A stretch of 64,000 nt of DNA from Tiliqua scincoides (lineage: Eukaryota; Chordata; Lepidosauria; Squamata; Scincidae): contig NC_089823.1 in NCBI RefSeq assembly GCF_035046505.1, positions 6,219,267 through 6,283,266 on the forward strand. The letters run 5' to 3'. The translations under genes were made by a program, and so were the position numbers. Of this stretch, positions 11,638 to 22,896 are shown piece after piece. The first letter of the stretch is position 1; each line of letters opens with the position of its first letter. Below the pieces are notes generated by a model. The model searched no databases and was not told where the DNA came from. It worked only from the letters and a program-made list of their open reading frames with translations.

Positions 11638-11981
11638 CAGTGGTTCTCACACATTTAGCACCGGGACCCATTTTTTGAATGAGAATCTGTCAAGATCCAC
11701 CGGACGTGATGTCATGACTAATAGTGACATCATCAAGCAGGAAAATTTTCAACAATCCTAGGCTGCAATCCTAACCACACTTACCCAGGATTCAGTCCCA
11801 TTGACTATCATTGTTAAAAGAATAACCATAGTAACTTGTGGAAAGTACAGGTCTGTAACATTTCCCCAAATTTCAGTCACATGCCATGGTAGCATCAAGC
11901 CTAATATATTAAAAATAAAATATTGAGTTGAGTGGGGACCCACCTGAAATTGGCTCGCGACCCACAGTTTGAGAAACACTG
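11638..11981 (+). mobile_element. hAT-type MITE, family A, complete
   Basis: The 344-bp element runs from CAGTGGTTCTCACAC to GTTTGAGAAACACTG and is flanked by a perfect 8-bp target duplication, CATCACAC (11630-11637 and 11982-11989). Inside it, 11759-11812 carries a piece of the squamate repeat that also forms the 92-bp tandem array at 48 kb (GCTGCAATCCTAACCACACTT). It lies 22 bp from the CR1 tail before it. Confidence 0.92.
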
Positions 11982-12276
11982 CATCACACCATAGTGATAG
12001 GCTGCTCATTGGTTAATAAAAAATTACTACTATTTTTAACTTCTCAAGGTCAGGTGCAATGGTTCTGGAATAAATGAAAGCAGAACTTGTGTCTCTTCGC
12101 TTTTTGTTTGGAAATTTGGGGGGAAATGAAAGCCTCTAAATAGCCATTCGGGAGGAAATATTGTAGATGAACTAGACCAAGTCAACACACTCAAGAGGCT
12201 GCTACTTCCTCCAGGCAACCTCTTGCTCCGCTCTGTCCAAAGCTGGAATAATCTGAGACTTCCCACAGAAAACCAT

Positions 12277-12700
12277 GTTAAGAACATAAGAACATAAGAA
12301 CAGCCCCACTGGATCAGGCCATAGGCCCATCTAGTCCAGCTTCCTGTATCTCACAGCGGCCCACCAAATGCCCCAGGGAGCACACCAGATAACAAGAGAC
12401 CTCGTCCTGGTGCTCTCCCCTACATCTGGCATTCTGACTTAACCCATTCCTAAAATCAGGAGGTTGCGCATACACATCATGGCTTGTACCCCATAATGGA
12501 TTTTTCCTCCAGAAACTCGTCCAATCCCCTTTTAAAGGCGTCTAGGCTAGACGCCAGCACCACATCCTGTGGCAAGGAGTTCCACAGACTGACCACGCGC
12601 TGAGTAAAGAAATATTTTCTTTTGTCTGTCCTAACTCGCCCAACACTCAATTTTAGTGGATGTCCCCTGGTTCTGGTTCTGGTATTATGTGTTCTTGCCA
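12277..12700 (-). mobile_element. CR1 3' end, minus strand
   Basis: Begins with AGAACATAAGAACATAAG (complement of the CR1 tail) and covers the 3' untranslated region plus the last 70 or so codons (TRTRGHPLKLSVGRVRTDKRKYFFTQRVVSLWNSLPQDVV). The octet AAAACCAT flanks both sides (12269-12276 and 12701-12708) and may be a target duplication. Strongly 5'-truncated. Confidence 0.9.
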
Positions 12701-13030
12701 AAAACCATTTTTGCAGGTTTTTGCTGAGTAGCCAGAAAAGGCACAGTTAGTCACTGAAGTCCCTGACATGTCACTGATGAAAATAGAGGCATGCCAAGAA
12801 AACACGACCCTGCCCCATTCATACTAGTTTGCACAAGGTTGCTTGCTATATTCATCCGCTCTGCAACCGCCCTGCCCTGGCATTGATTTTTAAGCTGCAC
12901 AGCCCTGCATCCTCCCAAGAGTACATTTGGTTAAAGATACAGCTGAAAAAACTGAACTGTTTATTTAAAAATAAAAAAAAGTTCAGCAGCTGCAGTGTGT
13001 AGAATAGCAGGCTGTGCATAATACCTTGGT

Positions 13031-13603
13031 GAACATAAGAACATAAGAACAGCCCCACTGGATCAGGCCATAGGCCCATCTAGTCCAGCTTCCTGTATCT
13101 CACGGTGGCACACCAAATGCCCCAGGGAGCACACCAGATAACAAGAGACCTCATCCTGGTCCCCTCCCTTGCATCTGGCATTCTGACATAGCCCATTTCT
13201 AAAATCAGGAGGTTGCGCGTACACATCATAGCTTGTACCCCGTAATGGATTTTTCCTCCAGAAACTTGTCCAATCCCCTTTTAAAGGTGTCCAGGCCAGT
13301 CGCCATCACCATATCCTGTGGCAAAGAGTTCCACAAACCAACCACACGCTGAGTAAAGAAATATTTTCTTTTGTCTGTTCTAACTCTCCCAGCACTCAAT
13401 TTTAGTGGATGTCCCCTGGTTCTGGTGTTATGTGAGAGTGTAAAGAGCATCTCTCTATCCACTCTGTCCATCCCCTGCATAATTTTGTATGTCTCAATCA
13501 TGTCCCCCCTCAGGCATCTCTTTTCTAGGCTGAAGAGGCCCAAACACTGTAGCCTTTCCTCATAAGGAAGATGCCCCAGCCCCTAAGGAAGGTGCCCCAG
13601 CCC
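13031..13603 (-). mobile_element. CR1 3' end, minus strand
   Basis: The CR1 tail on the minus strand is followed by 3' untranslated region and about 105 codons of the ORF2 C-terminus (GLFSLEKRCLRGDMIETYKIMQGMD through FLEEKSITGYKL). At its truncated 5' side a 20-bp segment (AAGGAAGATGCCCCAGCCC) is duplicated in tandem at 13563-13603. Confidence 0.9.
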
Positions 13604-13789
13604 TGGTGGTGGTTGTACATTATACAATACGGGTGCATCACATGGATTTGCACTGAAGGCAAGACACATCTGTTCCCCATGCAGAGGTCTGCCTTCTAGA
13701 TACCCTGGGAGGAAGCTGAACCAGGTCTGTAGCCAGAAAATTTGTGCAAGAAAGCTACAGGTGATGGACAATCATTGCGGAATATAAAC

Positions 13790-14019
13790 CAGTGATTTTC
13801 AACCTTTTTCAGCTCGTGGCACACTGACAAAACACTAAAATTTTCAAGGCACACCATCAGTTTTTTGACAAATTGACACGGCACACCATGCTGCCAGTGG
13901 GGGGCTCACATCCCCATTGGCCCCCACTAATAAATGATCTTCCTCCAAATTCCTGTGGCACACCTGTGGACCACTTGCGGCACACTAGTATGCCACAGCA
14001 CAGTGGTTGAAAATGTCTG
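13790..14019 (+). mobile_element. hAT-type MITE, family D, complete
   Basis: The 230-bp element starts CAGTGATTTTCAACC and ends GGTTGAAAATGTCTG, with GGCACACC motifs spread through it. The 8-bp flanks ATATAAAC (13782-13789) and AAATAAAC (14020-14027) differ at one base, supporting a hAT-type target duplication. A truncated relative lies at 27628-27820. Confidence 0.82.
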
Positions 14020-14105
14020 AAATAAACTGTGGTAACCGAATACGTTTCAAGTTCGTGAATTGTATTATTACTTTGGACTAAACTAAGAACTGGGACACCT
14101 GGGGA

Positions 14106-14233
14106 GTAGGGCTGCCATCTTTGACTGGAGCTATTCTTGATTCCCCCCCCCCCCCGATGACATGATTTCATTAAGACAGGGAAGCCCTGAGGAAATCTCC
14201 AGGATTACTCTCTGTATGCTGATTCCTAGAGAC
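14106..14233. repeat. interspersed repeat, unassigned TIR family
   Basis: The order GTAGGGCTGCCA, GACATGATTTCATTAAGA, GAAATCTCCAGGATTAC and GCTGATTCCTAGAG recurs, with changes, at 37446-37579 (where an RTE-like LINE copy has inserted) and in inverted sense around 35802-36134. The latter copy starts GGGTTGCCAACCCT and ends TTGGCAACCCT, suggesting a DNA element. A C run interrupts this copy. Confidence 0.5.
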
Positions 14234-14670
14234 TCAATGTATGGCCTTTCCTGGATGGTGGTCATTCCTAGTGGGAAGGGGGATTTTCACCCTTCCCCTG
14301 CTCTGTTTTAAAAGCTGTTTTGTTGAGATTGTCCCCTTTTTGCTGAATCACCCCCTTTTCTGGCTGTTTTTATCAGATAAGCACCCATCTATAACACGTT
14401 TCTATCTTTTGACCTCTAGTGAGCAATCAGGCAGAATGTAGCCTTCTTTTTCTTTATATCTTCACATGTAAAAGAATGGTTGAATTCCTCATTTTTTTTT
14501 TTTTTTTAAAAGCTGATATTTAGAGAGGGAAGATTCCTAGGGGTCCAGGCTCCTCTGTGGCTATGACCCTAGACTGTGCTCTGAAAAATGGCTTCACAAG
14601 CAACTCGCTTCCTCAAAATTTACAGATCCTTCCCCAAAGGCACAAATAGGGATAAGGGATACATCAGGGA

Positions 14671-15143
14671 TTTTATGTTGGCATCCTTCAGTCTCGGAAG
14701 ACTATGGTATGGCGCTCTGAATGGTGGTTCTGGAACAGTGTCCTCACCAGTGTGCTAAGCCTGGGTAAAGTAGGTATGGAGGATAGACTGCTACCCATGC
14801 AGCAAATCCCCCCTCTCCACATCGCTGAAATGGTCCAATGGAAAGGCAGAGGCCAATACGGTTGGTTCCAGCGACGTCGCAGGAGTTGCCAGAACATGAC
14901 TGTGTTCAGCCATGAACTGCCTCAAGGACTCCGGCTCCGGATTTTGCCTCAAGGTTGACTCCTGAAGCCTTTTCCACAACTGGATGTAGCCACAAGGCAG
15001 TGGAGGTTTGGGATCAGAGTTTTCCTTCTCTCAGAAGAGCTGCCTTCCCAGGCTAAGGAGTCCCATCTACCCGGTGGCTGTTTAGTCACCTCTTACCACA
15101 AGTGCAGCCAAACTGAGGGCCTATTCTTATCCCCAGCCCCCAG
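14671..15143 (-). mobile_element. approx. 490-bp non-autonomous retroelement, copy 1 (5' part inverted)
   Basis: This insertion is flanked by a 15-bp duplication, GGGATACATCAGGGA (14656-14670) and GGGATACATCAGAGA (15144-15158). On the minus strand it ends in an A-rich stub after GGATGCCAA, preceded by the AGTCT-TCCG-AGACT hairpin and a tail shared with the RTE-like LINE. The first 135 bp or so of the element (GATCAGAGTTTTCC onward, 15011-15143) lie in the opposite orientation to the rest, the classic product of twin priming. The full-length-like second copy is at 28368-28860, and both start at the same base. No known protein is encoded. Confidence 0.82.
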
Positions 15144-15158
15144 GGGATACATCAGAGA

Positions 15159-16094
15159 TACTTACCAGAAAATAGTGTCTGTCTCAGGTTAACAGGGACA
15201 GTTGGGGGCTATGTATGACTGACAGCCCAGTCCTATCAACCCCCTCCCAGCACTGCAGCAGCTTCCCCCCCCCCAGCATGCATTGCATTGGAGGGGGGGG
15301 CAGCTCCAGTAGTCTCCTCCAGGTAAGGGAACATTTGTAAGGGAACGTCACAGACCATCACAACACACCACATCACACAACGCCACAAATCACACACCCC
15401 ACTTTTCCCATTCTCTAACTGTTTATTAGCACTTAATAAATCCCGAATGGGTGCTAGCGAATGGGTGCTGTTTCAGATTAGTTGTGGGCAGGGATGAGAT
15501 TCTTAGCATGGTTTGAAGGCCTCCACTAGGACATATTCAAGATTAAATTGCAACAAAACAAAAGACTGTGCATTCTCGGGGCATTCGTGGTGGCGATTTT
15601 ACACCTTAGAGTAACCATAGCAACGTTATCAAGATGACGCCAACTGTCACCCCTTCTGAAGTGAAGGAACTGCTGCCTTTAACACGCACCTCTGATACAA
15701 AGGCCCACTGATTGATGGCACCCAAGAGGCAAACAAGACTGTGAGGTGCCACAGGGAGGAGATGGAGACGTGATGAGAATCTGGACTGGGCTTCTTTGAA
15801 GAACAATGAAGGGGAGCTTTGGGAGAGGAGGCTGAACTGGGTCCTCTGCATGTGTCTCTCCCCAATTTCGATTCCACCCCCCAGGCCACTATTAGCTCTG
15901 GGGGGGGGGGGAAGGTACAGATACTGTTCTTGTCTTTTTCCTCTTCCAGTGTAGCTAATAGCAGCTTTGGGGGGGGATTCACATTAAGGGAAATGGTTAA
16001 GTACTGTCCCCCAGAGCAGCTCTTCTCCAGTCTTGAGAGCAATTCCAAGAACCAAACTCACCAGAGATTCTCCAGTTTGGCCCTTGGTCTACAT
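15159..16094. other. unrecognised stretch with G/C runs
   Basis: About 0.9 kb with no gene. It holds a fragment beginning CAGCCCAGTCCTATCAAC (15224) that resembles the ends of the TIR families at 18986 and 23664, plus several C or G homopolymer runs (15268, 15292, 15901, 15969). Confidence 0.4.
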
Positions 16095-16558
16095 CAGGGA
16101 TGCCCAAACCCCAGCCCGGGGGCTGCATGCGGCCCTCAAGGCCTCTCAATGCGGCCCTCAGGGAGCCCCCAGTCTCCAATGAGCCTCTGGCCCTCCAGAG
16201 ATTTGTTGGAGCCCGCACTGGCCTGACACAACTGCTCTCAGCCTGAGGGCGACTGTTTGACCTCTTGTGTAAGCTGTGGGATGAGGGCTTCCTCCACTGC
16301 TTGCTGTGTCACGTCTGTCATGCAGTAGCGGCAGCAAAGGAAAAGCCAGCCTTGCTTTGAGCAAGACCTTTTATAGGACTTGAGCTATTGCAAGGCATTC
16401 ATTCATTCATATAAGTTCCACCTCTAGTATATTAATTTATGTAAACTTATGTAAATTTATTCAAATTTGAAATGTAAATGAATTCTTTTTTCCCCAGCCC
16501 CTGACACAGTGTCAGAGAGATGATGTGGCCCTCCTGCCAAAAACTTTGGACACCCCTG
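16095..16558 (+). mobile_element. hAT-type element, family E, complete
   Basis: The 464-bp element runs from CAGGGATGCCCAAACC to CTTTGGACACCCCTG. The flanking 8-mers GTCTACAT (16087-16094) and CTCTACAT (16559-16566) match at 7 of 8. A second copy is at 24587-25148, sharing CTCCAATGAGCCTCT and CTCCTGCCAAAA. Non-coding. Confidence 0.87.
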
Positions 16559-17608
16559 CTCTACATAACTAGGGAGCTAGTCAGACATGTAGGAAACAGA
16601 GTCTGACATCTAGAAAGGGGGGGGCACCTCCCTGACCTTCCTTCATGCTCCCCCAGACACATAACTGCAGAAGCTGACCTCATGTGTACAAAATAACACC
16701 ACTGCAAATTAGGGACATGGGGTGGGCAGGAAGGCAGGTGAGGCAGAGCCTCCCCACCAGCGCCCCCACCGTGTGAGGTGTGCAAGCACTCACAACCTAT
16801 GCACTGTTCGTGTGGGTTGTGTGTGCTTGCATACATCACACAGCGGTGGTGCTTTTCAAAAGACTCCGGTGGGGAGGCTGTGACTCACCTGCGGCCCCAC
16901 CAAGCGCACATCCCTGCTGCAAATGGTGGGTACCAAACCAGCCAGCCTTATGCGATGAAGCAGAGATGGTCAATCACCCACAGCATTTCCCTGGTAGATT
17001 TTTTTTTCAGTGCTTTGTGAAACTGTTGAAATATGTCCACTTTTTAATTTAGAAGACAGATCCCAAAGCATGCAGCAATTGTGGTTAATTTTAGAACTGT
17101 TTTGCAATGGCACCAAGGATACAAAATGTACGACCTGGATGGACAGTGTGCATCCAGTCGTACTGCAAAAATACGGATCTATTTTGATCAGTTGATTAGA
17201 TTAGGAAGCTGGTTTCCCTTCTGTGATCTTCTCATCTCCCATGAGATCTGCAAACTGACGAGCAGCAAAAGAGCAATTAACAGTCCTATGTGGAGTTAGG
17301 TTGGCAGAAGTCCATTGAAATCAACTGAAGGTCTTCTGTACCATTTATGTGAGAGTAGGGACAATTGAAGTTAATGGCTTTTGCCTCTGAGGAAACATGC
17401 ATAGGAATAGACACCGTGTAAGTAACTTCTGGTACTTTTAAGAATGCATAAACGCAAGTATTTTGAATAGCAGAGCTCACAGTTGTCCATGCAATCAAAC
17501 AATTCTCTCTCCAGCATTGAGCTCAAGGGAAACCAGTCCTGAGTTTGTGGCGGCAACCAGTTGTGCAAAGCACTGATTGGCTGGCCTCTGTACCATCATG
17601 AATCTACC

Positions 17609-18432
17609 CAGTGGCGTAGCTAATGATCGTGTAGCCCGGTGCCAAGCTCAAAATGTTGCCCTGGAAGTGATGTCACAACTGGAAGTGATGTCACAACCGG
17701 GCTTTTAAAAAGTGAAAATTGGGAGGAACCCACCTCCTTCCCCCAGCAGCTCGCCACCCACTTGCTCTGCTGCCTCCCCCTAGTCAGTGGCATAGCTAAG
17801 GCATCTATCTGCTACCTGGGGTCAAAGAAGATTTGTAGCCCCCCCCCCCCTACAAAATCAAATTTAATTAAGTAAATAAATAAAAAGCGTGCCCCTGTTT
17901 TGTTTGAAACGCTGTGCTGGGGTGAAGAGGGATGGTTATTCTCCCCCTGCTAAACATAAGAGGGGCACCACTTGAAAAAGTGCCTTTTTACCCAGTTCGC
18001 AGGGGTAACTATATTTTGAGACATGGCAATGAGAGATGACTCATATTGACACCTTATTAGTTTCATGCTGTATCATAACATGTTGCAACATGTCAATAAC
18101 ATAATAACATGCCATTGGCTCTCAGAACAATCAGTCTCATAGGTCAGTTTTGCGTTAAAGAAATCCACTTTTTATTCCATAAGGTAGTTTTGTTTTCAAT
18201 TTCTGGTTAATTGGCCATAATGTTTGATAGGATACAGATATTCCAATGCAGTTTATTTCATTGTATTCTGCATTAAATTATCTTTCCAATGATATATAAC
18301 ATGATGGTATTATTCATACATACCAAGATTTTAACAATTTTGGTCACTAGTGTCAAGCTCAGCTTGTTGCCCCACTAAAGCTTGATATCCGGTGCAACCG
18401 CTACCCCCTGCACCTCCTTAGCTATACCACTG
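17609..18432 (+). mobile_element. composite hAT-type element, 824 bp
   Basis: It starts CAGTGGCGTAGCTAA and ends TTAGCTATACCACTG, with a perfect 8-bp target duplication AATCTACC at 17601-17608 and 18433-18440. A second hAT-like end (CAGTGGCATAGCTAAGG) appears inside at about 17783. A piece shared with the L2-like repeat at 42.5 kb (TCTCCCCCTGCTAAACATAA, 17880-18005) lies within. The family C interior (TTTGATAGGATACAGATATTCC) follows. This looks like a hAT copy that absorbed other repeats before or after it moved. Confidence 0.82.
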
Positions 18433-18440
18433 AATCTACC

Positions 18441-18860
18441 TTCTCCCACTCTCCCCAAAGTAGTTGTGCAACACTTAAAAATGAATTGCACTTTTAAAAA
18501 AAATTGTGAAAAATGTTTAATAGAAGTACTGGTGGTACTTAAAAAAAAAAAAAATCCAGGCCATGTCCCTGAAGCATCCGGAGAGTATAAAGGTAGACTC
18601 TTGCCTTGACTATACTTCCTGTTAAGCATGTTCATTCAGTATATTGTAAAGGAAGAAGGATGCCATGTTCATGGGAATTTCAGCTATGACTCTTTCTTTG
18701 CAGTCTGTATCTGCATAGGATCACCTGTAGATTTGGTACAAAGAGAAGTATTCTTTCAAGCAATTAGTGCAATTCATTCCCACGAATATGGTGGCGGCTA
18801 TTGCTTTATACACACATACGTATCATGCCATCAGTGAACAGGGCCATACACTGCAGAATT
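18441..18860. other. unrecognised stretch
   Basis: About 420 bp between a hAT element and a microsatellite. It holds an A run (18541-18554) and no recognisable gene or repeat. Confidence 0.4.
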
Positions 18861-18923
18861 ACCTACCTACCTACCTACCTACCTACCTACCTACCTACAT
18901 ACATACATACATACATACATACA
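18861..18923. repeat. (CTAC)n-(CATA)n microsatellite
   Basis: About ten tandem CTAC tetramers pass directly into about six CATA tetramers. It is a compound simple repeat; the short Thr/Tyr/Leu/Pro frames across it are artefacts. Confidence 0.95.
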
Positions 18924-18985
18924 CTGCAGCACAAACAGACCTCAAGGAGTTTCCAAGTTAGAACAGATGATGGGGAAACAACCCA

Positions 18986-19163
18986 GGGCCCAATCCTATC
19001 CAATTTTCCAGTGCCGGTGCAGCCATGCCAATGGGGCATGCACTGCATCCTGTGATGAGGAGGCAATCACAGAGGCCTCCTTAAGATATGGAAACATTTG
19101 TTATCTTACCATGGGTTGCATTGCGGCTGCACCAGTGCTGCAAAATTGGATAGGATTGGGCCC
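18986..19163. mobile_element. palindromic MITE
   Basis: The two ends are long inverted repeats (GGGCCCAATCCTATCCAATTTT against AAATTGGATAGGATTGGGCCC), with further pairing inward (CAGTGC...GTGCAGCC against GGCTGCACCAGTG). Such foldback elements with a CCCAATCCTA end are common here (compare 23664, 28262 and 31228). No target duplication was resolved. Confidence 0.7.
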
Positions 19164-20924
19164 CCGGGGGGCACAGGCAATTCCAGATGGGAAGGGGATC
19201 ATTAGATCCTGAGGTTAACTCGTAGAAAGAGAAGATGCAAAGTTTCACAAAGTCTGGGTGTGGAGGTTTACCGCCATACATATTAAATCACAGTTCCTCA
19301 CCAGTTCACTTCCTTAGAACAGAACTGGAAAGGGCATAACTCTGAGCTCCATCAAAAGCCATCAAACTCACTTCAGAGAATACATGATTAGGATGGGAGC
19401 ATTAATGTGAAATACGACATTGCTTCGCTTTCAGAAAGCTAAGAAGCAGGACAAGGTTCATCCTACTGAAAAAAATACTTGGCCCCTTCTGTCCTACTCC
19501 ACTGCCATGTTTTTTCTGGGAGGGGGAGAAAAACAAGGAAAAGAAGGAAGAATGTGGGTCAGTGTCATTACATGTATTGCAAGTTTCACAGAGTTGGGAG
19601 TGAGGATTAGTTGACTTGATTGTACCAAACAACAAATTCACAGAAGGAGGCAAATTCTCTCCCTGACAGCCATGACAGAGAAATGCAGCTTGCACAGTCA
19701 AAGGGCGCAGGTCACTGAATATGAGGTCCTGGGGACAAGTAACAATGGAGGACCAGTCTGTTAGTGCCCAGCTTCTGGGCTTCTGAGAAGCATCTGCTGG
19801 CCTCGCTTGAAAACAGGAAAATGGGCCAAGAGGATCCTTGGCTTTTCTTAAAACTTAAGAAGAACTTACAGCTGTTCCAAGCAGAAGAGCAGTGCCAGGG
19901 AAGCCATTGCCCTTGTTACAATGGGCAAGAGAGCTGGCAGCCTTCCTTCCTTCCTTGGGTTGGGCTTGCTGATGCCAGCTCTGCAGCCAAAGGTCCATAC
20001 TCAACTCTTTTGAGTCAAACAGACACACAATGCCTTTTTCTGCTGGGTTGTCCTAGTAACTGAAGTCTTCAGGTGGCATGCAACACCTCCTTGCCTCCCC
20101 GCCCCCACGATGAGTTTATTCATCTGATGTTTGTGCAATGCTCCAGGGACTCTGAATGAGCATTAAACCACAGGGGAGAAAAAAATCAGAATAATTTTAT
20201 AAGGCTGCATCTCTTTTGCTGTCAAAGACATTCTAAGGAAGAAAAGCAGCACCTGTATCTTTTATCCATTCCATGAATGCTTGTCAGTCAGTTGCGAGGA
20301 TTCAGACTTGGGGTCACCATGGGGATCAGGACTTGGCACGCGGACACCTTTCCTCGTGCAGGCTCAGCTCATGCTTTACTGGCCTGCAAAATGGATTCCA
20401 AGTATTATGGCTGAGTTTTCTTTGGTTCAAAGGTTGCCATTTTTAGCCATTATCAAGCCTTTAAAAAGTCACAAACAAAACTCCTGCAAGGAATTTTACT
20501 CTTAGGAGTTCCCTGTGAAGTTAATGAGAGTCATATTAAGAGGTTAATTACCGGTAGTGATTTATTACTGGCTGCTTATATATTAGTGGCAGCAAAGTGG
20601 AAAACCCCAGGAATGCCCCTGGAATGATTAAATAAACTTTGAATTTGCAATGAAGCTAGAGAAATGAATGTTAAATGTAAGAGAGCAAAGGAAGATAAAT
20701 TTTATTTTGTATGAGGGCTGTTAATAAGATGTTGGAGCTGATACAGTGCTCTCAACTCAATGAGTTGGGTTTAATCTGTGTTTGCATGGTCCTGTATATA
20801 TATGATTCCTTAAAAAAAACTACATTCCTTTTTTTTTTTTTAAAGATAACAGAATGAAACATGGTATATCAAAGTTTTCCCCACTGCTTTTCTAAGTTGT
20901 ATTTCTTTGGATCCATTTTGCTAT
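19164..20924. other. non-coding stretch, part possibly conserved
   Basis: About 1.7 kb without recognised repeats. The AT-rich part at about 20515-20720 (TTAATGAGAG, GGTTAATTACC, TTAATAAGATG) is rich in TAAT cores and free of transposon signatures, which is how vertebrate conserved non-coding elements often look. This is inference only. A T run lies at about 20829-20840. Confidence 0.3.
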
Positions 20925-21000
20925 CACAGTTAATAGCTGTTGATAGACCTCTTGGGCCATCCTGGCTAATAACCATTGAAGGACCCATCCTTCAGGTGTT
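20925..21000 (-). mobile_element. old CR1-type scrap
   Basis: The phrase GTTAATAGCTGTTGATAGAC followed by CTGGCTAATAACCATTGA resembles the minus-strand 3' region of old CR1 LINEs. It is short and uncertain. Confidence 0.35.
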
Positions 21001-21893
21001 TGAATTGGCATCAAATGGTTGAACAGGAAGAGTCCTGGGTTCACCGTGGGTTAGTGCTAAGGCAGGTGATCCATAAATGAATTTGCTCCTTCTCTGCTGT
21101 AGTTCAGGAGACAGCTGGGCTGGGAGGCCACTTATTCCCTGGGCAGGGCAGTTCCTTGGTGTGAGGAACATGCTACCTACCAGCTCATGCACCTGAGAAA
21201 AAATGGATCCACTTCTAGACGAGTCTCTGCCTTCCTGTTTCCACCACCTTGCCTTGTGCCTGAAGTATTCAGTCCATTCCCTTTTGCCTCCATCAGTTGC
21301 CTGCCAAAGAAATTCCTCCCTGAACTAAACTAGACAAGAACAAAGAAAGGCACCATGGTGGCCTCTTGCCAGCACTCTCACACTGTAGCCACTTCAGGAG
21401 GGAACCAGATGCTTCACCACATGGAGCAGGTCTGCTCCTGCTTCTGTGTTCCCACTGATCTAATAATGCCACGATTTCCTTCTGGGCTGCTGACCATCCT
21501 TCAGCCTCCTGGGTTTGCGATGGAACAACCTGGAAACAGTCTGGCAACAGTGTTAAGTTCTACTGCATTAGCTGGCAGAGTGCTCCTGTACAGCTCCCAG
21601 TGGGGGTCCCAGTGAGAGGGAGGGGGACTTTAGCCCTATTCAAAGTGCAGGTTTTGAACTTTGAAGCCCTGCGTGGCATGGAAGCAACTGGACCCAGTGG
21701 CAGCTTCTTTCCCTGGATAAACAGCACACACAGACAGGCTTAACCAGGCTGGTTCTGTGGCAGGAGGTAGTGTTAACGCCTTCCTTCTCCCCTTTATGGT
21801 TCTGATCTGGATCCTCACCCCCCTGTGCTATGTACATATGAAAAAGCAGGCACCCCATGGCAAACAACCCCCTTACTACCACATCTAGTTTGG

Positions 21894-22042
21894 TTGGCAA
21901 CCTTCAGTCTCGAAAGACTATGGTATAAGCCTACAGCACCCGGTATTCCCAGGCGGTCTCCCATCCAAGTACTAACCAGGTCTGACGTTGCTTAGCTTCC
22001 AAGATCAGATGAGATCGGGTATGTGCAGGGTAACAGTTGCTG
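21894..22042 (-). mobile_element. 5S rRNA-derived SINE, copy A, full length
   Basis: A 149-bp insertion on the minus strand is flanked by a perfect 15-bp target duplication, CCACATCTAGTTTGG (21879-21893 and 22043-22057). In sense it reads as 5S rRNA from ACCCTGCACAT through AGCTAAGCA, GGTTAGTACTTGGATGGGAG and TACCGGGTGCTGTAGGC. This keeps the A-box/C-box region of the 5S internal Pol III promoter. A 35-bp tail with the AGTCT-TTCG-AGACT hairpin and GAAGGTTGCCAACC follows, identical in kind to the RTE-like LINE tail. The first 12 or so bases (GCAGCAACTGTT) are not 5S. The tail and TSD show it is a SINE and not a 5S gene. Confidence 0.95.
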
Positions 22043-22103
22043 CCACATCTAGTTTGGCCCTTGAGAAACAGGCCGACATTATGATTGCCTGAACAGATGC
22101 TTC

Positions 22104-22610
22104 CTTCCTTTATTCATTTATCTATTAAGTCAATTATAACCTCCCTCTTAAGCAAAACATTTTCAAAACGCCTTAACAAAGACATTCAGGATAACAATAA
22201 AACAGCAGTTCAAAAAAGTACAATCAATAACACCAGCAGGCAAAAAATTCAACAGATGCAGTGGAAAAGATAGGGCAACAATAAGAACTGCAAGACCCTC
22301 AAATGCCTCACGCAAAGCCTGGGCGACTAAAACCTTGGTGGTGCCTGCAGTTCACCAGCCTGAGCACCAGGCAGACAACCCAGGGAAAACGATGCCATAA
22401 GCAGAGTGCCACCACAGGGTAGGCCCCGTTCCCAGGCCCCTACTCTTCCAGCCTCCAAGGGTGGGACCTGGGAGCACTCAGGGAAGGGTCTTTGTGAGTG
22501 AGCACAGGGTCAGGAGGTGATCCCAAGCCAAGTGGGCCCTTCAAGCTTACAAGTAGCACTTTGGACAGCACAGGAAAGAGGCAGGAGGATGACAGCGAAG
22601 TTTGCTTGAA
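22104..22610 (+). mobile_element. L2-like LINE 3' region (unassigned)
   Basis: The order GCCTGGGCGACTAAAACC, CCACCACAGGGTAGGCCC, GGGACCTGGGAGCA and GCAC...CTTTGG resembles a common sauropsid LINE 3' region that I know by pattern but cannot name. A related stretch is at 63226-63480. Diverged and non-coding. Confidence 0.4.
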
Positions 22611-22824
22611 GGAATCTCAGTCAACACACAGCAAGAGGGATGGGGGGGCGTGATATAACATCTATAGCAAAGAAATCAAGCCATTGAAGTGTCTGAAATG
22701 GGGTGGATGTAAGCCTCTCCCTATCTGTCACGTCCCAGGCTATTCTTCAGCCAGGCATATTCGCAGGCACGGAATGGACTCGCTATGCATAGTTCTTACG
22801 TCACACTCATTTTTCTCCTTTCAG

Positions 22825-22896
22825 TCGGGTATAATTATGTGCCTTGCAAATGCCATCGCATTGTGTGCAGGAGGAAAGGCACCTTTTAACCTGAAG
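22825..22896 (+). other. candidate internal exon (72 bp)
   Basis: A pyrimidine-rich tract and AG (CATTTTTCTCCTTTCAG, ending 22824) precede a 72-bp segment open in frame for 24 codons (S-G-I-I-M-C-L-A-N-A-I-A-L-C-A-G-G-K...). A good donor follows (CTGAAG|GTGAGA, GT at 22897). The surrounding 120-codon frame starts at 22684. I do not recognise the peptide. Matching acceptor and donor with a length divisible by three is suggestive, but chance exons of this kind are frequent in vertebrate DNA. Confidence 0.25.
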
